A stretch of 64,000 bases of DNA, taken from Raphanus sativus. Its lineage: Eukaryota; Streptophyta; Magnoliopsida; Brassicales; Brassicaceae. The notes beneath the pieces were generated by a model. It was given only the letters and a program-made list of their open reading frames with translations, did no database searches and was not told the DNA's origin. Both the position numbers and the translations under genes were made by a program. The DNA lies in the NCBI RefSeq assembly GCF_000801105.2, contig NC_079515.1, positions 25,071,407-25,135,406 of the forward strand, written 5' to 3'. Positions 37,017 to 48,640 of this stretch are shown here, in pieces. The first letter of the stretch is position 1; each line of letters starts with the position of its first letter.

Positions 37017-37121
37017 GAGATAATCAATGCTTCATTTGGACGCCTAAAGAAACCAAATGAGAGGTAATATGTAAGTTACACTCGCATACTTTTCAGCATA
37101 ATGTAGTAATTACAAGTAAGA
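37017..37121 (+). pseudogene. Fragment copied from the AP-3 beta gene (exon 2/3 border)
   Basis: AATGCTTCATTTGGACGCCTAA, AATATGTAAGTTACA and CATACTTTTCAGCATA match 32026-32150 of the AP-3 beta gene in the same orientation, including the intron between exons 2 and 3, with about 35 bp missing from the intron. It is a small displaced copy, not a gene. Confidence 0.75.
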
Positions 37122-37331
37122 AGAAAGAAGAAGAAGGTTTAGAAATGTGAGGAAACAGAAGTAGAGAAAGACTAGGAATCCACATGGGAGAGAGGTTTTG
37201 AAGAAGAATCTGTGTTTACTCTCTCTGCTTCTACCCTTAGCTGGAAAACCAAGGGCTAATAAAGCTTTCTTCTTTAAGGTTTTGGATTTGCTTTTCTCAA
37301 CTGTTTTGGCGTTGAGATATTTATCAGACAT
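37110..37331 (-). CDS. Small hypothetical ORF (73 residues), doubtful
   Basis: A minus-strand frame starts MSDKYLNAKTVEKSKSKTLK, is basic in its first half and has a hydrophobic stretch (GFLVFLYFCFLTFLNLLLLS) near the end. It could be a tail-anchored small protein by appearance only. I recognise no family, and it sits in rearranged F-box flanking DNA, so it may be chance. An RNA-seq or conservation check would decide. Confidence 0.2.
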   Translation of the reverse strand: MSDKYLNAKTVEKSKSKTLKKKALLALGFPAKGRSRESKHRFFFKTSLPCGFLVFLYFCFLTFLNLLLLSSYL

Positions 37332-38051
37332 TGTCTCTCATTGGTAAGCAAGGTTATACTATTACTGCTGGGCATTAATTTAAAACTGATCATTGCCTAT
37401 TTGGGACTAAAATCACAGTTGATGAACCGGACAGTATCTCATTTCATCATCAATTCGTCGATAGCGGGTTGGTTTCATTATTTCATTTTTTAACCGCCAG
37501 ATTGTTTCACACTTGTATAAATGGTGGTAAACTGTAAATCTGTAAAGGTGTGTCAAACGAAAAAGGAGATGTGGAATCATCGGCCCACAAATTAGGCCCA
37601 CCAGTGATTCGCTAACCTTACATGTGTTGGAGTAGCCTGTGGCGCGTGTGGACGAAGCTTTGTATTTCCCGATAGACTCCCAATAACTTCTGTTAATTTA
37701 ATCTCCCTTCATCGTTGGTCAAAAAAGAAAAAAAATCTCTCTCTACATCTTCCTTCTCGTAGATTCACTGCTAATTCGCTTCATCTTCCTTCTATGTCGA
37801 TTATTTCTCAGGCAACCTTATCAGTCAATACAGTACTAACAAATGCTTTCCCAGTCTTCAGGTCACTACCAGTTATCTTCTGACTCTGCTTTCTAGTGGA
37901 ACACTCATAACCTAACTATCCAGATTCTCTAAGGTTATGTCACATTCTTGTCTCTTTGGTTTCGCTTGTTAGTTACTAACTAGTTTGGTTAGTGATGTTC
38001 TCTTCTGTTTTATGTCTAGATTCTGTCGACAGTACATTTGGGTTTGTTTAT
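37332..38051 (+). promoter_or_regulatory. Upstream region of F-box member 3
   Basis: Contains array-specific upstream sequence: a GGTTGGTTTC block, ATCGGCCCACAAATTAGGCCCA with two GGCCCA/GGCCCAC elements at about 37578-37600, then CT-rich leader sequence. The same order is seen before the other members. Confidence 0.5.
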
Positions 38052-39496
38052 ATGGACAGAATCAGTGGGCTGTCTGATGAACTGCTTCTTAAAATATTAC
38101 TGTTGGTTCCTACGAAAGTTGCAGTATCCACAAGCATCTTGTCGAAACGGTGGGAGTATCTTTGGATGTGGTTGCCCAAACTTAAGTACGGTGACAAACA
38201 CTGTTCAGAGCCTGAGTGCGAACAGTGTTTCCTTGACACTGTTCAGAGCCTCAAGCTACGGTGTTTCCTTGACAGAAACCTGCCGTTACATAGAGCTCCG
38301 GTTATCGAAAGCTTCCGCCTTAAATTGTGTAATCCAATTTTCAAACCCGAGAATATCAATTTGTGGGTTTCAATAGCTCTTTCTCACTCCCTACGTGAGC
38401 TGGATATAGTGTATAAGTCTGATCCGGATAAGCCAATCGTATTACTGAGTAGCTTGTTTACTTGCAAATCTCTCGTGGTCTTGAAACTCGATGGGGATAT
38501 CCTCTTGGATGTTCCTCGGATGGTCTCTCTTTCTTCTCTCAAAACATTGAAACTTGTATCCGTGATATACTTCAGCGAAGAAACTCTACAACGGCTTCTA
38601 TCTAGTTGCCCGATTCTTGAAGACCTAGCTGTGGATTTACGTGATGATGACACTACGGGAACGTTGACTGTTGCTGTTCCGTCTTTGCAGAGTTTGTCAC
38701 TCTATATACCCCGTGATTACGTTATAGATGGGTATGTGATAGACACTCCTTCTTTGAAGTATTTCAAACTTATGGATCATAACTATAAGAGCCACGACTG
38801 TTTGATTGAGAACATGCCTTTCCTGGTCGAGGCATGTGTAGATTGTTCTCGCCCTGATATCGATAGTCTTATTGGATCAATCACATCTGTCAAGCGTCTT
38901 GCTATATGTTTAGAGGTAACATAATCACTTTTTTCCATTTATCAACTCGTTTTTATGTAATCGTTTTGTCAGTAATTTTTTAATAATGTGTGCAGACTGT
39001 GCTCGATGAAGGTTTTGTCTTCAACCAGCTTGAACATCTGGAGGTATGTGTATGCAAAGACGAGTCCCCCAATCAACTTTTCAGGCTGCTCAAAGCTTCT
39101 TCTAACTTGCAATCACTACACCTTTTTCACATAGAGGATGTAAGCTTTGTTTATTAAATCTTTTTTTTTATTGCGACTGATGCAGAACCTAGTTTAAGTC
39201 TAATTCTTTGGTTTTGATCTCAGGATCATGTTACTAATCATCATGGTATGGAAGACTGGAATCAACCAAGTAGTGTTCCTGATTGTATGTTGTCTAGTCT
39301 GCAAAGTCTCAAATGGTCCTTGTACACAGGAGAACCAAAAGAGAGAGATTTTGTGGTTTACTTTCTGAAACATGCCGTTCACTTACAGACTGCAACAATC
39401 GAGTCATATCAGTGGGATGTTCCAAAACTGGAGATGATAAAGGAGTTGGCACTTTCTTCTAGAGCTTCAACAGCATGCCAACTCATGTTTGATTGA
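38052..39496 (+). CDS. F-box/LRR/FBD protein, array member 3
   Basis: Exons 38052-38915, 38996-39139 and 39224-39496; 1,281 nt, 426 residues. F-box [20 protein letters not shown] with [19 protein letters not shown]-like middle with CKSLVVLKLDGDILLDVP and LQRLLSSCPILEDLAVDL. FBD with WNQPSSVPDCML and ELALSSRASTACQLMFD. It is ten residues longer than member 6 after the F-box, because a partial duplication repeats CFLD (CEQCFLDTVQSLKLRCFLDR); the insertion is in frame. An in-frame upstream ATG at 37992 would add 20 residues, but the conserved MDRIS start is preferred. Probably an SCF adaptor; substrate unknown. Confidence 0.9.
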
Positions 39497-40865
39497 GAGT
39501 ATTTTGATCTTTTAAATTTGGTTTTTTTTCTTCGGTTTCTTGTATTTGCTCGGACTCGTTTTGTTTTGTGGTCTTCAACTCTGAAAACTTGTTTTCTTCA
39601 GTAAAATTTTATTTCTGAGTTATATGATCACTTTAATAATTTTTATGGGTATTGACGTGTATAAATACAGATGGGAGAAATCTTTTAACTGAAGAAAAGA
39701 GAACTGAAAAGCACCTGATGTATACAATGTTGGAGCCACTGGAAAAAGGGATCTGTCGTGTATTTAATATGATCATGTATAATGATGAAGAAAAGAGAAC
39801 CAAAAACAGATCATCTGTGCCTAGCTCTACACTACGTATTAGTCCCCATCTTTCCTGCGAACGTGATCGCATTTCACCATAAAATCGCCACTAGCGAATT
39901 GGTTCGTTATCACTTAATTCACCGCCGCACTGTTTTAATAAATTAAACTTTCAACCAACATCCGTGCAAATAACTTTTCATTTTATAATTTTTGAGCTTA
40001 AAAAACTATATGATTTTTTGATTTTTTTTTGTTATTGAACTAATACATTATTTTTATATAAAAAGGTGAAAATTTTGGTGAGATTGTTTATAACTTTTAA
40101 ATATGTTTTGTCATAATTAAAAATAAACATTGAGTTTTATTTAAAAAATTAAAGATTTCGAATAGCATATTTTGTAAATAGCACTTAAAGAAATGTTAGC
40201 TATATTCTATTATATTTCGTATATAATTATTTTAGATAATATAATTTTGTAACTTTAAAATAAATAAATAGATAATATATAGTTGTAAATATAAAATTTT
40301 AACACATGTTAACAATTTTATTTTATTTTATATAAAATATTACATAATTTGCAAATTTTATTCCTTTTAAATGGTGAATAATATTTTAATCTTTTAAAAT
40401 GTTGAATACTATTTCATTTATTTATTTAAATGAAATTTATTTTTTAAATATGTTAATTTACCGATTTAATATTATTCATATCTAATCCATATCATTCATA
40501 TATTACTTTTATTTTAATATAATATAGACAATAATTATAAAATTTATTAAAAATAGCATAAAATTTTATTTTATTTTATAATAAACTTTATTTAAAATTA
40601 ATAATAATAATATTATATTACTATTTACGAAATTATTTAATATTTTTGGTAAGATTTTGTTAGATTTTTTTCAATAAATTTATAATTTAATATCTTTGTA
40701 GTTATTAAGTTTTTTTATAAATCTTATATATTCTATAAATTAATGTAAATAATCAAATATACGTAATTAAAAATGGTACTAGTGTAATTTTTTTATAATA
40801 GATAAAAATGGTATTTTTCTCTTTTTTTAACAGAGATGGTGAATCGCAAATTTTGTAAACGAAGG
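39497..40865. other. Intergenic region with AT-rich insertion
   Basis: The first part (to about 39955) is array flank, including CGCCACTAGCGAATTGGTTCG, which is also seen upstream of member 1. From about 39960 to 40830 the sequence becomes very AT-rich and has no match to the array; it probably reflects an inserted, decayed element that splits the duplication unit. No gene seen. Confidence 0.5.
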
Positions 40866-41269
40866 AGGAGCCATGAAAGGTCGGCCCTTAATCAGGCCCA
40901 TTAATACCCGGCCCACCAAAGATTTAGATCCGGTGAGTAAACCATTCGTTGAGCGTATTAATGGCGTTGACGAAACTTTTGGTAACCCCCCGTTTCATCT
41001 TCCTTCTTGGGGACGATTCACTACTCTTTATATTTGTCGATCCCTTCTCAAGCCAACCCGTCTCTTCAGTACTAACAAATCCTTTCGCAATCTTCCGACT
41101 CTGTTTCCTTGGGAAACGCTCACTCATCATCTAACAATCCCGATTCTCTAAGGTTCTGTCACGTTTCTTTTGAGTCTTTGGTTTCGCTTTTTACGTATCC
41201 GTGTGGTTGGTTAGTCTTTTAAAGTTGTTTTTGTTTTTTGTTTTTTGTTTTTTGTTTTTCTTAGAAGAG
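40866..41269 (+). promoter_or_regulatory. Upstream region of F-box member 4
   Basis: Contains ATGAAAGGTCGGCCCTTAAT and CAGGCCCATTAA with GGCCCA-type elements, then a segment at 40980-41150 almost identical to 48760-48945 before member 5. The shared promoter shows that members 4 and 5 were copied with their control regions. Confidence 0.5.
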
Positions 41270-42702
41270 ATGGACAGAATCAGTAATTTGCCTGATGAAC
41301 TGCTTGTTAGAATATTATCGTTTGTTCCGACGACAAAAGTAGCTGTCTCCACAAGCATCTTGTCGAAACGTTGGGAGGATCTTTGGATGTGGTTGCCTAA
41401 ACTCGATTACGGTCGCAAAGATTGTCCAGTCTCTGAATGCGAGAGGCTACGGTCTTTCCTCGACAGTAAACTGCCCTTACATCGATCTCCGATCATCGAA
41501 AGCTTCCGTCTTGAATTGTCTAATTCAATCATTAAACCGGAGAACATCAACACGTGGGTTGCAACTGCTCTCTCTCGCAGCCTAAGTGAGCTGGATATCT
41601 CATTGCATGACGACACCGATCCGCCTAAGTTTCCAAACATACTCCCGAGTGACTTGTTTACTTGCAAATCGCTCGCGATCTTGAAACTTGCTGGTGAGAT
41701 CCTCTTGGACGTTCCTGGAGGGGTCTCTCTACCTTCTCTGAAGACTCTTAAACTTCAGAGTGTGAGATACTTCAACGAAGAGACTCTTCAACGTCTTCTA
41801 TCTAACTGCCCAGTTCTTGAAGATCTAGTGGTTGATTTACGTGAATTTGATGAGGAATCTGCGGGGAAGTTGACTGTTGCTGTTCCATCTCTGCAGAGTT
41901 TGTCAATCTATTTATTCTATTATCAGGATCTAGATGGGTTTGTGATAGAAACTCCTGCCTTAAAGTATTTCAAACTTATGGATCACAATATTATTGGTCA
42001 CTACGTTTTGATCGAGAAGATGCCTGACCTGATCGAGGCATATCTAGAAGTTACTTTTACCGATTTGAAGAGTATTTTTGGAGCAATCACATCTGTCAAG
42101 CGCCTTTCGATATGTTCAGAGGTAATCATTTTCTAGTTATTATTAAAAAAAAAAAAATCATTTGTCAGTAATTTTATTATCGTGCGCAGGCTATTAAGAA
42201 GCTTGATGATGATGTTGTCTTCAACCAACTGGAACATCTGGAGGTATGTATATGCACACTGTTTGCCTCTGCGGATCAACTTATCGAGCTGCTCAAAGCC
42301 ACTTCCAAGTTAAAGAGCCTAGGCATTTCCTTCTTTGATGTAAGTTTGTTTGTTAACTCTCTTTTTTTTTTCTTTTACGGTCTGATTCACTGTTTGGTCT
42401 TTTTTAAGTGTAATTTATGTTTTTGACATCAGCAACATACGCCTTCTGGTATGGTTTGCTGGAATCAACCGACCACTGTTCCTGAATGTATATTGTCGAA
42501 TCTACAAAGTTTCAGCTGGTCCAAATACAGAGGAGAACCAGAAGAGAGAGATGTTGTGGTTTACTTTCTCAAACATGCTCGCCACTTAGAGACTGCAACA
42601 ATCAAATCTTCAGAATCGTCGCGTGTTGCGAAATCTGAGATGTTGAAGGAGTTGGAGCTTTCTCCTAGAGCTTCAGCTACATGCCAACTCATGTTTGATT
42701 GA
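41270..42702 (+). CDS. F-box/LRR/FBD protein, array member 4
   Basis: Exons 41270-42121, 42190-42339 and 42433-42702; 1,272 nt, 423 residues. F-box MDRISNLPDELLVRILSFVP followed by [23 protein letters not shown]-like middle has CKSLAILKLAGEILLDVP, SLPSLKTLKLQSVRYF, LQRLLSNCPVLEDLVVDL and KLTVAVPSLQSLSIY. FBD has WNQPTTVPECIL and ELELSPRASATCQLMFD. It is closest to member 5 (same TTKV insertion in the F-box, same ELSP change, same 3' exon start QHTPSG). All splice sites are canonical and the gene looks intact. Expected role as an SCF substrate adaptor; target unknown. Confidence 0.9.
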
Positions 42703-43178
42703 GTATTTTGATCTTTGAAAATTTGTCTTGTTAGCCGACTATTTGAACAATTGACGGTTATCTAATTTTAAGAAATGGTTTTTCCATTTTTTTTTTTAAG
42801 TTAGCCAACTATATTAAAAGTTAAGTATTCATCAAATATCTTAGTGAATAAAATAATATAATAAATAGAAAGTTTACATTATTTAAAGAGTTATTTAAGA
42901 CTGTTTACCTATTGAAAACGCTTATCTTTTAAACATGCCAACTCATGTTTGATTGAGTATTTTGATATTTTAAAATTGGTCTTGTTAGCCGACTATTTGA
43001 ACAATTGACGGTTATCTAATTTTAAGAAATGAATTTTCCATTTTTTTTTAAAGTTAGCCAACTATATTAAAAGTTATAAGTATTCACCAAATATCTTAGT
43101 GAATAAAATAAATAGAAAATTTCATTATTTAAAGAGTTATTTAAGACAGTTTACCTATTGAAAACGCTTATCTTTTAG
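42681..43178. repeat. About 250-bp tandem duplication overlapping the end of member 4
   Basis: Copy 1 (42681-42934) starts inside the last codons of member 4 (ATGCCAACTCATGTTTGATT, includes its stop) and copy 2 (42935-43178) repeats the same sequence, including the coding tail and the CCTATTGAAAACGCTTATC end. The second copy therefore carries a non-functional scrap of the FBD exon. Confidence 0.85.
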
Positions 43179-43220
43179 GTATTTGCTTTCCTCTCTTGCA
43201 CGGCATTGTCGATCTTGACG

Positions 43221-44303
43221 ATGGTTTCCAAAATAAAGGCAGAGGATGAGAAATCCTCAAAACTACTACCGTCTCTGATTCCCTCACTTCCTGAAGATGT
43301 CATCATTGACATCTTAGCGCGTTCATCAAGATGGGACTATCCAAAACTCTCCCTTGTTTCTAAGCACTTTCGATCACTAGTTGCTTCGCCTGATCTATAC
43401 GCAAGAAGATCCTTGTTGGCCTGCACGGAGACCTGTCTCTATGCTGTCCTCTATGACTATGATGCAAGCGACTTGGACTTGGATATGTGGTATATCCTCC
43501 GCCGGAAAGCCAACGGCAGTCGCTGCTTGGACCGTATCCCGATCCCCTCGACGCTTCCCGTTTTGGAAACATGTTCAGCATCCTCTGTGGAAATAGATTC
43601 GAGAATATATGTGTTTGGTGGGATTGACCATCAAAATATGACCACAAATGCGTTAATAATGGATTGTCGATTCCATGGAACCTCTCCCAAGCATACCTGT
43701 GCCTATGGCTAGTAGATTATCTTGCTTCATCGACAAGAAAATATATGTAATTGGAAATTGCAATCGTTACCCAGACAAGGCTATGCTGGTGTTCGATATA
43801 GAAACACAAATGTGGGAGCATGTGGTGACTAAGCGAGAGATGACTCAAGTGCTCAGAACAAGCAGTCGTTGTGTGGCGATGGCTGATAAATATACACAGT
43901 GGATGGTTATAAAAGCTATGTGTACGAGCCAAAGGAAAGTAAATGGGAAATAGAAGATATGATGAGTTCTGAGTATTGGATGGATCCATGTGTGGTTGAT
44001 AATGTATTGTACTACCATGATTGGTGTTCGAAAACCTTAAAAGCCTATGATCCAAATCACAAGTGTTGGCTATTGGTGGAAGGCTTGGAAGACTTGTTGG
44101 TGACAATATGTTCAAATTGGTCATATGCTTTGAACTACGGTGGGAATATGGCTTTGTTTTTCAGTAGACCAAGTGATATTTGGTGTGCGGAGATTTCCCT
44201 GGAAAGACGTCAAGGAGGGAAGATTTGGGGTAATGTTGAGTGGTGTGGTCATGTTCTGACTGGATATTTTGGAATTAGGAAATTTCTAGCTGTTACGGTT
44301 TAA
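43221..44303 (+). pseudogene. F-box/kelch-repeat gene with two frameshifts
   Basis: The N-terminus MVSKIKAEDEKSSKLLPSLI followed by PSLPEDVIIDILARSSRWDY is a typical F-box of the crucifer F-box/kelch family. SRIYVFGGI and KKIYVIGNCN are kelch-strand motifs. The frame breaks after ALIMDCRF (about 43675) and again near ADKYTQ (about 43895); the three frames together cover a normal kelch protein (AMLVFDIETQMWEHVVTKRE; YKSYVYEPKESKWE; CWLLVEGLEDL). There are no introns. Two independent frameshifts make it a likely pseudogene, unless the sequence has errors. It is unrelated in structure to the FBD genes around it. Confidence 0.8.
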
Positions 44304-44449
44304 TGCATGCAACTCAACTTCATATATACATAACTTGTGTTTTATTTAAAATTATTATGTCCAGCTTCATCTAAATGCCTCTTTCATTAATCTAATCGAC
44401 CATCTGAATGTCCAGATGGTAACATATTGGTTTGGATTTAAGTTTGTAA
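44304..44449. other. 3' flank of the F-box/kelch pseudogene
   Basis: Short AT-rich flank with a small hairpin (ACCATCTGAATGTCCAGATGGT near 44400), ending at the Helitron boundary. Confidence 0.4.
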
Positions 44450-44991
44450 CTAGATTTTGACCCGCCCTTCGAAGGGCGGGTATAGTTTTTGTTTTAATTT
44501 TTATTTTAGAAATTAAATTTTATATTTGTGTTTTTGTATACATATCTGTGTATACATTTTTAAAAATTATTACTAAGAAGTTTTGATAATTTAATTGAAT
44601 TTTTGATTTTACATAACTATAAACTTTTACCCAGTGTTTTGAAATTTGATCTGGACCCGCAGTTGAATCGGTAAATTTGGTGTTTCGGTTTAAGTTTTCA
44701 GAAAAAAATTATTTTTTAATAAACCGGTAAAACCATGAAAATCCATTAAAACCTAGAATCCAGTTACCAGTGGAAACACTGGTAGAATCAATATATAACT
44801 TTTTTTAAAAAAATTAGTTATATTATTAGAATGTTTTTTGTATTCTAATTAGGAAGTTAGATTTTTAGTTTTTATAATAGAAAAGATTATATAATTTTGT
44901 GGATTATGAATATATTAACAAAACTAATTTTTTAATTTAGATTAGTGTATTTTTTTAATCGATGATCTATTATAATTTTATGATGGTCCAC

Positions 44992-45030
<39 letters not shown>

Positions 45031-45176
45031 TGTAAAATATAATAAAAGAAAATCCATAAGAAATCTGCATAACTGATTCGTACAAAAAATTAATTTACAT
45101 TATTTTATTGTAAATAAACTTAAGAAATATATTTCCATCAGCCTTTATATATATATTTCTGTTTTAATAGAATAGA
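44450..45176 (-). mobile_element. Non-autonomous Helitron (727 bp)
   Basis: On the minus strand it begins TCTATTCTATTAAAACAG (end at 45176, preceded by A). It ends with the hairpin ACCCGCCCTTCGAAGGGCGGGT and TCAAAATCTAG (CTAG at 44450-44453) followed by T. There is no Rep/helicase coding sequence. An AT/GT microsatellite lies inside at about 44995-45025. Its 3' region resembles the Helitron end at 8044. Confidence 0.85.
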
Positions 45177-46288
45177 TATATTCCAAAATATTTTAAATTA
45201 TACAATTTATTTTAAAATTTCAGACAAATGTAGCTATATATTAAATTACGAAAGAGATTTATTAATATACATTATTGTAGCATGTTGGAAGCTTGGCCCA
45301 TTTTACAAACTTTTATTCTACAGATAATCATTTAGTGTGTATTGTTTCTTTTATTTTTTTGAGTCGCGTTCTTGTAATTGTATCTCTCCAAAAATATTTT
45401 AGATTTCTCTGCAACATTTCAATGGCCACCGTATTTTCCTAACTGATCAACTCTTACGTTTTGCTTGTTTCAAAACATTGCGATAGATAATCACTTCCAA
45501 TATGAAATATTTGAATAACATTTCTTACACATCAGTTTGATTATTTAACGCTTAGACAAACAAAATTTTAAAACTGCCATAATATATAACGCAGTTGACA
45601 GTGCAAGAATTAATTATTTACTTTGGCTTAGTACATTGAGTTGTTGTTATTTTCACAGCATGTCACGTGTTCGAACCTATTACAACATTTTTTTTTTGTT
45701 TTTATAAATAATTTATTTAATGAATGGTACTATTGTAAATATATCGTCGTCTTCCTAATGACAGCTTTAGGGTTCTGCAAAAACATTTCCATGGCCGTCT
45801 AGAAAAGTTATCACTATAGGCTGCAATATTGCGTTTTTCTTTCAGATCCTTCATCAATTTTGTAGATCTGATATATAAATTCCATTCCAAACATTCAAAA
45901 CCCAGAAAAGTGGATTATGTTTAGAAAACCAATTTATTAACCAAATTTGGTTAAATCGCAACCGTAACCTCCGCCGAGCAATCAATCACCACGTCCGCGT
46001 TTTGGAACCTACAGATATGTATGTTTTTGTGATTAAACCTATGCAATCTTTTGTTTGTATTATACTCACACAAATTTTAGTTATATGAAATTATACTTTC
46101 TGAAATTATAGTTAGTTGACAGTTCCAGAAAGAGAGAAGTGCGTCCCGATTTTGGAATTGAATTAGTAGTTATAATATTTGTATAAAATGCATAATTATC
46201 AGTTATTATTAATATTTAGAAGGTGGTTATATTTTAAATTGGACCTAACCCATATCAATTGGTCATGCTGGAGAATTAATAGTATTGA
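45177..46288. other. Gene-free AT-rich region
   Basis: No gene or complete element recognised. The patch at 45940-46020 is slightly GC-richer (CCTCCGCCGAGCAATCAATC) but has no usable frame. Confidence 0.45.
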
Positions 46289-46340
46289 CTAGATTAGGAC
46301 CCGCCCTAAAGGGCGGAAATTGATTTGTCAAATTTCAATT
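46289..46340 (-). mobile_element. Helitron-type 3' end (5' end not located)
   Basis: On the minus strand: a hairpin CCGCCCTTTAGGGCGG, then GTCCTAATCTAG (CTAG at 46289-46292) followed by T. The matching 5' TC end was not found to the right, so the full element may be truncated or diverged. Confidence 0.55.
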
Positions 46341-48640
46341 AATAATATATGGTATATATAATATGTGTATATAATATTATATATATTTTGTGTAATATTT
46401 ATATATATACATATTAGACATATATAATATTTTATAAAATATATATAAAATTTAATAATGTTATAATTTGTGTTGTACTTGTTATTAGTTTGTATTTAAT
46501 CTTCTTTCATTTTTAGTATAATAATTTGCCTTGTCACATCTTTTACCTTTTAACTTATACACATTGTTATGCCTTTTTTCAAAAAAAAAACTTATACACA
46601 TAGTCTCGTAAAATGTAATATATAAAAAAACATATTTAAAAATCTACTGACCATATGCCACCATTATTTGGTTGTTTGAACAAAAAAAAAAATCATGTTC
46701 TTGCATAACTGTGTATGTTGTGATATGATGTAGGTGAAGAATAAATATATGGAAGTAAAGTTCGTGATACGAACATGAGCCTATGTTGGTCTATGCCACA
46801 TTATTTGGTTTTTGGAAGATCAATGAGCATAAGTATACACGGTCTTTGTGTGTTTACGTTGTAAATGAGTCGGATATTTTTTCTCTTATGTCTGAAATGA
46901 TATGAAACTCGTTGATTTAAGAATGGTTCAGTTTTATATGATCTAATTATATTAAGAGATTAACCAAAATATTATAAAAGTGTTACTGGTTAGGTTTAAC
47001 TAATCTATGTTGGTTAAGATTTGGTTTAATTTAAGTTGGTAGGTTGCATTGTATAGGAGGCATGATATATTCTAACAACAACTATGAAAGAGTCCAAAAT
47101 TTAAATGAGAAATTCAAATAGTAGATAATCCCTAAATTAATAGATTAGATGCTTACATTTAGTTCTCTGGTCAGTTAGTTCAAAATTCGTTTTATGTAAC
47201 TAAATTCAGAGTGTGAATGAAAAACAAAAAGAATTCTCTTGTTTTCTCTATAGTTTCTGAAATCTTCTTTCATTGTCCGCGTCAGTTCGTTTGGTTCATT
47301 GTGCAGGTCAAAACTACATGGTTTCAATATATTTCAAATCGTTATCTTTGGTGAAAAAAAAAATGAGGATTGTAATGCGAGTTTCTGGCCGATAAATTCA
47401 TTCAATGGGAAGGGGGAGGATATAGAAGCTCTGAAGCATCTGACGCGCTTTTTCCATTAGCCATAATAACCAGTGAATTATTCCTTTTCAGTCTCACAAA
47501 TATAATATTATATGTTACTAGATATTAGACACGCTTCATAATACCAACATTTTGTCACAAAAAAAACAGATGTTTTGTTCGTCTCTCCAAACTAAAAGTC
47601 GCTTCGTACCTGCAGCTATGCGTAAACCGCATCATTTATATTTTGTGAATGTCTGCTGACTTTAATCAGGGAATCAGTTATGTTATGGTGCTTTTGTTTG
47701 TATTGCACTCTTAACTGTTCACTGATGTCTCTTAGACAGCTTGATGTGGATAACAATAAGTTGGCTAGTCTACCAAATAAATTCATGAAATTGTGTTTTA
47801 AAATGATTTCTAACCTTGTAGATATGGTCTTGTTACGAGTTAAAACGTGTGTGTTTAGAGTCTTTTAACGAGTATTTTTTTTTTGGATACTGTTGCTTTG
47901 ATTGATAAATCATGTTTTTTTCTTTTTTCTCTAAATCAATTTTTTTAAATCGCGTTTTTTTGTAAATCGATCCTTTTTTAAATCTTATTTTTCATTTTTC
48001 TTAAATCACGTTTTTGTTTTTTTTTTTTAAAAATCAAATTAATAAAAATAAAAAACTGAATATTTCCAATTATTTTATTCTCATAATTTTCGGAACTGAT
48101 TATTTTAACTGTAGAATCTATATTCTACTACATAATGTAGAATACATCAAACATGTTTGAAATCGATTTCTACTAGTTTTAGATTTACAATAAATGTGTA
48201 GATTCTGATTTCTACAGATTTTAGATTTATAGTAATGTGTAGATTTCGATTTCTACAGATTTTAAAACAATATATTAAGCGCGGAATATGTTTTCCAGAC
48301 ATTTTTAAATTACTATTATTTATGTAGAACACATATTTTAAACATAATAGATCCTGTGAAAAAATAAATTTTATTTTCTACTTCGTAGAATGTCAATTTT
48401 ACTTTTTCTAGAACATAATATGGAATTATGATTTAAATATTTTTAGAATTATAAAAAAATATCACTAAGTTGATGTAGTTATTCAATCAGTACTTATTAT
48501 TTTCCAATTTTTTTGTTTTGTAAAACTATTTATTTTCGAAAATACTAAAAAACAAAAGAAAATGATATAAATAGAAATTAACCTAATTGGACACAGTTAT
48601 CATTTTTTGCGTAAAACAATTTTTTTTTAATAAACTGCAA
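46341..48640. other. Gene-free region with an LRR scrap and a minisatellite
   Basis: Mostly AT-rich DNA. At about 47730-47795 the plus strand encodes LRQLDVDNNKLASLPNKF, a plant intracellular leucine-rich-repeat fragment without a surrounding gene. At about 48160-48265 there is a degenerate tandem repeat with a unit of roughly 50 bp (ATTTCTACAGATTTTAGATT). No complete gene. Confidence 0.45.
47700..47800 (+). pseudogene. Isolated leucine-rich-repeat gene fragment
   Basis: The peptide SLRQLDVDNNKLASLPNKFM fits the LxxLDVxxNxLxxLP consensus of plant intracellular Ras-group-like LRR proteins. An AG acceptor-like site precedes it, and similarity stops shortly after. It is likely a gene fragment moved by a Helitron or other element. 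Confidence 0.45.

Noticed and set aside
43717..44124. Minus-strand frame of 135 residues
   Set aside because: Antisense shadow of the F-box/kelch pseudogene, which shows recognisable motifs on the plus strand.
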